Below are positions 5,244-10,664 of a stretch of DNA of 10,664 nucleotides, in pieces. A model generated the notes under the pieces. The model ran no database searches. It was not told where the DNA came from and saw only the letters and a list, made by a program, of their open reading frames with translations. Each line of letters starts with the position of its first letter. Position 1 is the stretch's first letter. The translations under genes and the position numbers were made by a program. Source of the stretch: Chloroflexota bacterium (GTDB lineage Bacteria > Chloroflexota > Dehalococcoidia > Dehalococcoidales > WRFJ01); assembly GCA_009778865.1 (NCBI GenBank), contig WRFJ01000021.1, forward strand, positions 1 to 10,664, in the 5' to 3' direction.

Positions 5244-6518
5244 ATGTATACTGCCCCCAGAGGAACGCAAGATATACTACCAATTGAACAAAAATACTGG
5301 CACTATGTGATATCTAAAGCAGAAGATATCGCCAAAAGATACGGCTTTGCCCGCATAGACACCCCTCTGTTTGAAGAAACCGCTCTCTTTCACCGCAGTG
5401 TAGGTGAGGTTACTGACATTGTAGAAAAAGAAACCTATGATTTTAAAGATAAGGGCGGTGGATATTTGACACTAAGGCCGGAAGGTACGGCACCAGTAGC
5501 TCGTGCTTATATTGAACATGGTCTTTTTAATGAACCTAAGCCATTAAAGTTATACTATATAGCTCCAGCTTTTCGCTACGACCGACCACAAAAAGGACGT
5601 TTTCGTCAGCATTATCAGTTCGGTGGTGAGATTTTAGGTGATGCTCATCCTTTGGCAGACGGCGAAACAATATCCATGTTATGGCAACTTTATCAAGAAC
5701 TGGCTTTAAAGAATATAGTTTTTATTATAAACAGTATTGGCTGCGCTCAATGTCGACCGTTTTATTTAAAAGCTCTAAAAGACTACTATACTAAAAATAT
5801 AGATGGTATGTGTCCGGATTGCAAATGCCGTTTTGAGAAAAATATTCTTAGGCTCCTAGACTGCAAAGAAGAAAAATGCGCTTCTGTAGCTCAAAAAGCT
5901 CCGCGTAGTACAGATTATCTATGTCTTGAATGCCAAACTCACCATAACACTCTAAAAGCCTATTTGGCAGACTTAAAAATCAGTTTTCGAGAGAACCACC
6001 GTTTGGTGCGTGGTTTAGATTATTATAACCGCACAGTTTTTGAAGCAGTACCACAAGACAGTAGTGGCCAGCAATCATCAATAGGCGGTGGTGGACGATA
6101 TGATAATTTAGTTGAGCAGCTTGGTGGGCCGCCTACGCCAGCTTTAGGCTTTGGCACAGGCTTGGAGCGTATTATTTTAAACTTAAAAGAACAAAGAGTG
6201 GCGATATTTGAGATATCTCATATTGATGTCTATATAGCTATTATGGGTAGTGATGGGCGGCAACAAGGGTTACTTTTAGCAACTAATTTACGGCAGCAAG
6301 GTTATCGTGTTTTGTTGGGTAGTGGTGAGAAAAGTCTTAAAGCGCAAATGAAGCAAGCGGACAAGAGCGGTGCTAAATGGGCTTTAATTATTGGCGAAGA
6401 AGAAGCGCAGCAGAAAACAGTTATTTTGAAAGCTCTACAAAACCAACAGGAACAGCAAAACTTAGAACAAAAAGCTTTGGGCAACAACCCTACTAAATAT
6501 TTAGACAAACCTTCGTAG
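5244..6518 (+). CDS. hisS: Histidyl-tRNA synthetase
   Basis: 424 residues, the usual length. Class II synthetase that charges tRNA-His with histidine in the cytoplasm. Visible motifs: opening APRGTQDILP (4-13), LRPEGTAPVAR (77-87), motif 2 with YDRPQKGRFRQHYQFGGEILG around 112-132, the histidine-specific RGLDYYNRTVFE (256-267), GGGGRYDNLVEQLGG (281-295) and motif 3 LGFGTGLERI (301-310), followed by the C-terminal anticodon-binding domain. The middle insertion carries nine cysteines (CxxC at 167/170, 190/193 and 227/230, plus C195, C207 and C212), a pattern shared by many anaerobe and Firmicute HisRS proteins and possibly metal-binding. The tail from about residue 395 is rich in Gln and Asn and poorly conserved. 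The gene diverges from the AbrB operon and converges on fmt with 20 bases between the stops; no terminator is visible there. Confidence 0.97.
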   Translation: MYTAPRGTQDILPIEQKYWHYVISKAEDIAKRYGFARIDTPLFEETALFHRSVGEVTDIVEKETYDFKDKGGGYLTLRPEGTAPVARAYIEHGLFNEPKPLKLYYIAPAFRYDRPQKGRFRQHYQFGGEILGDAHPLADGETISMLWQLYQELALKNIVFIINSIGCAQCRPFYLKALKDYYTKNIDGMCPDCKCRFEKNILRLLDCKEEKCASVAQKAPRSTDYLCLECQTHHNTLKAYLADLKISFRENHRLVRGLDYYNRTVFEAVPQDSSGQQSSIGGGGRYDNLVEQLGGPPTPALGFGTGLERIILNLKEQRVAIFEISHIDVYIAIMGSDGRQQGLLLATNLRQQGYRVLLGSGEKSLKAQMKQADKSGAKWALIIGEEEAQQKTVILKALQNQQEQQNLEQKALGNNPTKYLDKPS

Positions 6519-6538
6519 TCAAAAAACAATCTGAAATT

Positions 6539-7465
6539 TTATACCAGAACACTACCTATAAAATCAGCAGCTCCGTTTAAAAATTCGTGCGCTGTCATTG
6601 TTTTTTTGCCTTCTAACTGCACTTGTAAAGGAACTAGCAAGCCACGTTCGCAGACTATGGCAAAGTCCTTACCGTAAGGCACCACTGTGCCTATATTATA
6701 ATCTGAAAAGTCGTCATTATAAGATGCAGTATTTATCTTTAATGTTTTACCATTAAAATGAGTATAGGCTGATGGCCAAGGGTTAAAAGCCATTACCTTA
6801 CGTTTTAATTCATAGGCACTTTTGCTAAAATCCAAAAGACCGCTTTCTTTATCAAATTTTTTACTCATAGTGACCAGATTTTCATCTTGCGGCAATGGAC
6901 ATATTCGCCCCTGCTGCAGCCCATCTAACACAGAGCACAGCAGATCACCGGATAACTTAGCTAATGTATCGGTCAAAGTAGCAGTTGTATCATTGTCTGA
7001 AATCTCTACGGTAGCTTGGCCAAACAGCGCACCACTGTCTATACCGCTATCCATATGCATTACCGAGACACCCGTAATGCTGTCTCCATTTAAAATAGCC
7101 GAAGCTACCGGTGAAGCACCACGCCATAATGGTAAAAGCGAGGGATGGATATTAATACAGCCATATTTAGGCATATAAAGCACTTCGGGCGGTAAAATAA
7201 GCCCGTAGGCAAAAACTACGATGATATCGACAGTAAAAGAAGCCAGTAGAGCTTGTGTAGCGGCATCACGTAAAGTCTTGGGAGTGTAAACAGCTATATC
7301 TTGTTTTAAAGCAAAATCTTTAACTGGTGAAAATATTGTTTTTTGCCCACGCCCTTGTGGCTTATCTTCTTTACTGAAAACCGCCATTACCTGATGGCCA
7401 TTAGCTAAAAGATTTTTAAGGGGATATATAGCAAAATCTGGTGTTCCCATATAGATAATTTTCAT
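6539..7465 (-). CDS. fmt: Methionyl-tRNA formyltransferase
   Basis: 308 residues, normal for the family. Transfers a formyl group from 10-formyltetrahydrofolate to the initiator Met-tRNA. The N-terminal catalytic domain shows MKIIYMGTPDFA (1-12), the folate-site INIHPSLLPLWRGASP (104-119) with catalytic Asn105 and His107, and VSVMHMDSGIDSGALF (133-148) with Asp143; these match the Asn-His-Asp triad of E. coli Fmt. The C-terminal OB-like tRNA-binding domain includes KRKVMAFNPWPSAYTHF. The start has only AT-rich sequence upstream and no clear Shine-Dalgarno site, but MKIIYMGTPDF is the standard family beginning. No def gene is adjacent, unlike in many bacteria. The gene is divergent from dnaA with a 147-bp shared control region. 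Confidence 0.96.
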   Translation of the reverse strand: MKIIYMGTPDFAIYPLKNLLANGHQVMAVFSKEDKPQGRGQKTIFSPVKDFALKQDIAVYTPKTLRDAATQALLASFTVDIIVVFAYGLILPPEVLYMPKYGCINIHPSLLPLWRGASPVASAILNGDSITGVSVMHMDSGIDSGALFGQATVEISDNDTTATLTDTLAKLSGDLLCSVLDGLQQGRICPLPQDENLVTMSKKFDKESGLLDFSKSAYELKRKVMAFNPWPSAYTHFNGKTLKINTASYNDDFSDYNIGTVVPYGKDFAIVCERGLLVPLQVQLEGKKTMTAHEFLNGAADFIGSVLV

Positions 7466-7501
7466 ATTTTTATTTTATCATTAAAATACTTTATAGCCAT
7501 A

Positions 7502-7518
7502 ATGAAAAATATTTTCAT
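7502..7518. promoter_or_regulatory. Inverted repeat between fmt and dnaA
   Basis: ATGAAAA (7502-7508) and TTTTCAT (7512-7518) form a 17-bp near-palindrome in the divergent promoter region, about 40 bases upstream of fmt. It could be an operator for either gene; no family assignment is possible. Confidence 0.3.
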
Positions 7519-7551
7519 CTCAGCATAGCTGGTTTAAGGTAGATAACCCCC

Positions 7552-7581
7552 TTGAAGTTATACTGTCATGCTTGATACTAT
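7552..7581 (+). promoter_or_regulatory. Candidate dnaA promoter
   Basis: TTGAAG (7552-7557) and TACTAT (7576-7581) with an 18-base spacer, each matching the sigma-70 consensus at four of six positions. The predicted start of transcription falls near 7588, inside the AGACTTAAGTCT palindrome. Confidence 0.45.
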
Positions 7582-7585
7582 TAAA

Positions 7586-7597
7586 AGACTTAAGTCT
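7586..7597. promoter_or_regulatory. 12-bp palindrome over the predicted dnaA transcription start
   Basis: AGACTTAAGTCT is a perfect 12-bp palindrome 15 bases before ATG 7613 and just downstream of the candidate -10. It contains TTAAGT on both strands, the hexamer that recurs in the AT-rich gap after dnaA. This is a good position for a repressor or for DnaA autoregulation. Confidence 0.45.
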
Positions 7598-7612
7598 CAA
7601 AGATAAAATATT

Positions 7613-8920
7613 ATGACTATTGATACCAAAAATGCTAAAGATATATGGGCCGCTGCTTTGGGCCAAATACAGCTGTGCGTCAATAAGAATTCCTTTGATA
7701 CCTGGTTTAAAGAAACACAGGGAATAACTGTTGGCAACGGCATTTTTACAATAGGCGTTGCCAATTCTTTTATTTTAGAAAATCTGCAAAAACATCAGCA
7801 GGTTTTAAGCGAAAGTGTATTGAGCCAAATTTTAAAAGAAAATGTGCATGCTAAGTTTGTTTTAAAAAGTGCAACCAATGTTATGTCTGTTGCCGTCAAA
7901 ACTAAAGACGATGAATTTACATTTGAGCGTTTTATAGTGGGTGAACAGAACCGTCAAGCAGTAGCCACCGCTCTTTCTATCGCCTCGCATCCCGGTCAAA
8001 GCTACAACCCTTTTATAATATACGGTAAAGTGGGCTTAGGAAAGACTCATTTACTGCATGCTATAGATCATATGGCTAAGCAAGAAGGTTACAAAACAGT
8101 TTTTGTTACCAGTGAACGTTTTACAAACGAGTTTGTGGCTGCTTTGCGTGATAAAAAAACCGAAGAATTTAATCAAAAATATCGCTCGGTGGATATTTTA
8201 TTGATAGACGATATTCAATTCATCGGTGGCAAAACGCAAACTGAAGACAATTTTTTCCATACTTTCAATGAACTGCGCTCAAGCGGTAAACAGTTGGTCA
8301 TTACTTCAAACTGCCATCCGCGTGATATTGCCGAGGTGGATGCCCGTTTACGCTCGCGTTTTGAATGGGGACTCTCGGTGGAGATAATGCCTCCAGATGA
8401 AAAAAACCGTGCTAATATAATACGTGCTCTACTAATAGATAATAACTTATCGGTAGATGAGGAGGTGGTAAGTTATTTATCAGCTAAACCAGCAACCAGC
8501 GTGCGTGAACTGATAGGTAGTTTCAATAAAGTTACCGCTCATTGCCGGTTAAAACGCTGTCCTTTAAACATTAATAACGCTAAAACAGCCCTAGGGGAAA
8601 CTATAAAAGCACGAATCTACGATACCACCGGTCAAAATTCAGACAGTATACGTATTTTGCAAATCATAGCTGAAATTTCAGGTGTAAGTATAGAAGATAT
8701 ACAAAGCTCCAAACGTAATAAAAATATTTCTTTTGCCCGTAGATGTGCCGTTTATTTTCTCAAGACCACTTTAAATATATCTCTTGCCGATATAGGAAAA
8801 ATTATGGGCGGCAAAAGCCCATCTTCAATATCGCAAAATTTAGAAAAAACAAACCAAGAAATACAAAATAATATTTACACAAAACGAAAAATTACCGAAA
8901 TAAGAAATAAGATTATTTAA
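7613..8920 (+). CDS. dnaA: DnaA-family replication initiator with divergent DNA-binding domain
   Basis: 435 residues with full DnaA architecture: domain I (about 8-75, IWAAALGQIQ ... FDTWFKE), a very short linker, AAA+ domain III from FTFERFIVG (102-110), and domain IV (about 340-435). Walker A is GKVGLGKT (138-145; canonical GGVGLGKT, so Lys replaces the second Gly), Walker B LLIDD (196-200), arginine finger RLRSRFEWGL (245-254). Sensor I reads TSNCHP where most DnaA proteins have TSDRPP, and sensor II VRELIGSF where VRELEGAL is usual. The DNA-recognition helix has GGKSPSSISQ (399-408) instead of the nearly universal GGRDHTTVLH, and the basic loop is SSKRNKNISFARR. ATPase residues look intact; DnaA-box contacts do not. 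There is no dnaN beside it. It is either a diverged main initiator or a paralog. No strong ribosome-binding site is visible before ATG 7613. Confidence 0.9.
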   Translation: MTIDTKNAKDIWAAALGQIQLCVNKNSFDTWFKETQGITVGNGIFTIGVANSFILENLQKHQQVLSESVLSQILKENVHAKFVLKSATNVMSVAVKTKDDEFTFERFIVGEQNRQAVATALSIASHPGQSYNPFIIYGKVGLGKTHLLHAIDHMAKQEGYKTVFVTSERFTNEFVAALRDKKTEEFNQKYRSVDILLIDDIQFIGGKTQTEDNFFHTFNELRSSGKQLVITSNCHPRDIAEVDARLRSRFEWGLSVEIMPPDEKNRANIIRALLIDNNLSVDEEVVSYLSAKPATSVRELIGSFNKVTAHCRLKRCPLNINNAKTALGETIKARIYDTTGQNSDSIRILQIIAEISGVSIEDIQSSKRNKNISFARRCAVYFLKTTLNISLADIGKIMGGKSPSSISQNLEKTNQEIQNNIYTKRKITEIRNKII

Positions 8921-9238
8921 ATAATTAAAACAGAATATATCTCTTGCCTTAATTATTTTCTTCAATAACAGTTTGATAAATCATGGTTGTTTAAGTAATT
9001 TTTAAGTTTTATATGGCTATTTTAAATAAATTTCGTCTTATTTTAAGCAAAACAAAGTATTAATTTATAAAATAAGTCTAAATTTAAATATAAAAAATTA
9101 AAATATTTTATAAAATCAAATAACTTAAATTTATAATCTCTTATTATAATTACTTAATAAAACTAAGATTTATATTAAGTATTAGAAATATATAATATTA
9201 AAAGTATTTGAATTTTAAGAACATGGAATGCTAAAAGT
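8921..9238. other. Extremely AT-rich gap between dnaA and obg
   Basis: 318 bp with very few G or C, mostly runs of A, T and their alternations; no reading frame, RNA gene or canonical DnaA box (TTATCCACA and close forms) is seen. The hexamer TTAAGT occurs five times counting both strands (8991-8996, 9002-9007, 9175-9180 on plus; 9123-9128, 9152-9157 on minus), with near copies TTAAGC (9043-9048) and TTAAGA (9215-9220). TTTATAAAAT also occurs twice, near 9064 and 9108. The region must hold the obg promoter and could be an easily melted element. Confidence 0.6.
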
Positions 9239-10498
9239 ATGTACGATAGAGCTAAAATAACTATTAAGAGTGGTGATGGCGGTAATGGTTCAGCCAGTTT
9301 CCGTCATGAAAAATTTGTGCCTTTAGGTGGTCCGGACGGTGGTGATGGCGGACGTGGAGGTAATATTATTTTCTGCGCTGATAATAATGTAACAGACTTA
9401 CTAGCTTTTAAATACAAAAAGGACTTTAAGGCTGGATGCGGAGGTAATGGTTCTTCAGGGCGCTCCAGCGGTAAAAACGGTGCCGATATTATAATATCTA
9501 TTCCAGTCGGTACAATCATTTTGCAGGAAAATACAGTTGGAGAAAAAGAATTCTTGGCCGATCTTGAACAGGCAGGCCAAGAATTCTTGGCAGCAATGGG
9601 TGGTAATGGTGGGCAAGGTAATCAACATTTTGCTACTTCCACCAATCAGGCGCCCAAATTAGCCCAAGCCGGTGCTTGCGGTGAAGGGAAAACGATATTT
9701 TTGGAACTTAAAATCTTAGCTGATGCTGCTATTATAGGTTTTCCTAACGCCGGTAAAAGCTCATTACTAAAAGCAGCAACCTCTGCCGAACCTAAGATCG
9801 CCGATTATCCTTTTACCACTCTTTCACCTAAATTGGGTGTAGTACAGAAAGATCACCGGCGTTTTGTGTTAGCTGAAATCCCTGGCCTGATAAAAGATGC
9901 CCACCAGGGCAAAGGCTTGGGATATGATTTTCTGCGTCATATCCAACGCAACCGCGTGTTGATACATTTAATAGATGCCGCTCAGGAAGACCCTTTAGGT
10001 ACTATGATTGCTGTTAATAATGAACTAGCACTTTATGATGCCGATATTTTAAATAAACCGCAGATAACTGTATTGAATAAGGCTGATTTAATAAGTGATA
10101 AACGCCAAAAAGCAATTAGAAAGATTTTTAAAGAAGCCGGCGTAGATATTTATTTTATTTCTGCACAAAATGGGCAGGGTGTGTCAGAGTTAATGGTTGT
10201 TGTAGATAATTTTATTAAAGAACAATTTTACAAAGAAACACCGATGCTTACATCTGAAATCAAAATTTTACGTCCTTTAGAAAAAAAAGCTGATTTAATT
10301 ACTTTGGAAGACGGCATATATATTATAAATAGCCCCAACCTTGAACGTTTTGTACGCGGCACTGATACCCAAGATGCTGAAGGTCGTCGGCAGTTACGTA
10401 TGCTTATTATGCGTCGTCACATTTTAGATGCTTTGGCTGCTGCTGGTGCTGTAGAAGGCGACACTGTTAGGTGCGCATCTTTTTCATTTAGGCTATAA
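9239..10498 (+). CDS. obg: Obg/CgtA GTPase
   Basis: 419 residues, usual length. Ribosome-associated GTPase acting in 50S assembly and stress control. The N-terminal glycine-rich Obg fold spans 1-158 (YDRAKITIKSGDGGNG, FVPLGGPDGGDGGRGG, GGNGGQGNQHFATSTNQAP). In the G domain, G1 is GFPNAGKSS (167-175), the switch-I region DYPFTT (189-194), G3 EIPGLI (213-218), G4 NKAD (280-283), G5 SA (308-309). The C-terminal OCT domain (about 340-419) ends GDTVRCASFSFRL. In G3 the usual Asp of DIPG is Glu, a conservative change. The start ATG 9239 lacks a clear Shine-Dalgarno site but gives the standard beginning. It is followed 39 bases later by nadD, a common obg-nadD arrangement. Confidence 0.96.
   Translation: MYDRAKITIKSGDGGNGSASFRHEKFVPLGGPDGGDGGRGGNIIFCADNNVTDLLAFKYKKDFKAGCGGNGSSGRSSGKNGADIIISIPVGTIILQENTVGEKEFLADLEQAGQEFLAAMGGNGGQGNQHFATSTNQAPKLAQAGACGEGKTIFLELKILADAAIIGFPNAGKSSLLKAATSAEPKIADYPFTTLSPKLGVVQKDHRRFVLAEIPGLIKDAHQGKGLGYDFLRHIQRNRVLIHLIDAAQEDPLGTMIAVNNELALYDADILNKPQITVLNKADLISDKRQKAIRKIFKEAGVDIYFISAQNGQGVSELMVVVDNFIKEQFYKETPMLTSEIKILRPLEKKADLITLEDGIYIINSPNLERFVRGTDTQDAEGRRQLRMLIMRRHILDALAAAGAVEGDTVRCASFSFRL
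9548..9586. repeat. 12-bp inverted repeat inside obg
   Basis: GAATTCTTGGCC (9548-9559) and its exact complement GGCCAAGAATTC (9575-9586) flank a 15-base spacer. The second arm runs into another GAATTCTTGGC (9581-9591), so there is also an 11-bp direct repeat that encodes EFLA twice (EFLADLEQAGQEFLA). It could fold as a hairpin in the mRNA. Confidence 0.7.
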
Positions 10499-10537
10499 TA
10501 ATACAAAAATCAGGCCTTTAGGTTTAGAACGAGTTTT

Positions 10538-10664
10538 ATGAAAAGAAAAATAGGCGTGCTGGGTGGCACTTTTGATCCTATACATAATGGTCATATCATG
10601 ATCGCTCGTGAAGCACAAAAAAAATTAGGCCTAGAAAAGGTACTCTTTATGCCAGCCGGCAATC
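10538..10664 (+). CDS. nadD: Nicotinate-nucleotide adenylyltransferase (5' part)
   Basis: 42 residues before the window ends, starting MKRKIGVLGGTFDPIHNGHI and reaching VLFMPAGN. The motif GGTFDPIHNGH is the ATP-binding G-x-F-D-P-x-H-x-G-H signature of NadD, which makes deamido-NAD from nicotinate mononucleotide and ATP. The position 39 bases after obg, in the same direction, supports co-transcription. Only a weak ribosome-binding site (GAACGAG, about seven bases upstream) is present. The 3' end is outside the window. Confidence 0.93.
   Translation, partial: MKRKIGVLGGTFDPIHNGHIMIAREAQKKLGLEKVLFMPAGN

Noticed and set aside
8921..9238. Classical oriC with TTATCCACA boxes
   Set aside because: No canonical or one-mismatch DnaA box was found on either strand, and dnaN, gyrB or rpmH are not adjacent. 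Only the unusual TTAAGT cluster remains, reported as a hypothesis.
1..10664. tRNA, rRNA or CRISPR array
   Set aside because: No cloverleaf-like sequence with a T-loop GGTTCRA motif, no rRNA signature and no regularly spaced repeats were seen by eye.

Overview
This is an AT-rich bacterial chromosomal window with two different halves. The right half (about 2.65-10.66 kb) is a dense housekeeping block: an AbrB-regulated membrane/ABC-transporter operon, hisS, fmt, a dnaA-family gene, obg and the start of nadD. The left 2.6 kb is an accessory or decaying stretch. It holds an intact papain-like hydrolase gene, an anchored extracytoplasmic protein, a transposase remnant and at least three broken genes. 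The overall gene style suggests an anaerobic, low-GC bacterium: a HisRS with a Cys-rich insertion, an AbrB regulator whose N-terminus resembles Dehalococcoidia proteins as I remember them, and tandem PLDc_N proteins ahead of an ABC-2 transporter. A Chloroflexota (Dehalococcoidia-like) source is my best guess, but it is an inference from memory and not proven by the sequence.

Layout: 1-105 is the 3' end of an unidentified gene (+). 71-251 reads as a small membrane-protein gene broken by two single-base losses. It runs directly into 253-972, a permuted NlpC/P60 (YiiX/DUF830-like) cysteine hydrolase. 1008-1175 is an orphan reading-frame fragment, closed by a strong bidirectional hairpin terminator (1177-1216). 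On the minus strand follow an IS3-type transposase C-terminal remnant (1215-1466), a membrane-anchored protein (1534-2130) and, directly upstream of and overlapping it, a multiply frameshifted gene (2127-2506). From 5053 down to 2653 (minus) runs a tightly packed operon: AbrB-type regulator, two PLDc_N small membrane proteins, ABC ATPase, ABC-2 permease. Its last genes overlap by 14 bases each. The order PLDc_N-ATPase-permease recalls yxlE-yxlF-yxlG of the Bacillus subtilis sigY operon. hisS (+) diverges from this operon and converges on fmt (-). fmt diverges from dnaA (+). obg and nadD (+) follow after a very AT-rich 318-bp gap.

The most unusual part is the dnaA region. The protein is a full-length DnaA by architecture (domain I, AAA+ core, domain IV), but the DnaA-box recognition signature GGRDHTTV is replaced by GGKSPSSI, and sensor I and sensor II are also altered. 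There is no dnaN next to it and no canonical DnaA box nearby. Instead the hexamer TTAAGT recurs in both orientations in the AT-rich gap downstream, and it appears as a 12-bp palindrome over the predicted dnaA transcription start. The simplest idea is a paralogous or rapidly diverged initiator with its own recognition sequence, either autoregulatory or a second origin-like locus. This is a hypothesis and is set out in the findings with tests.
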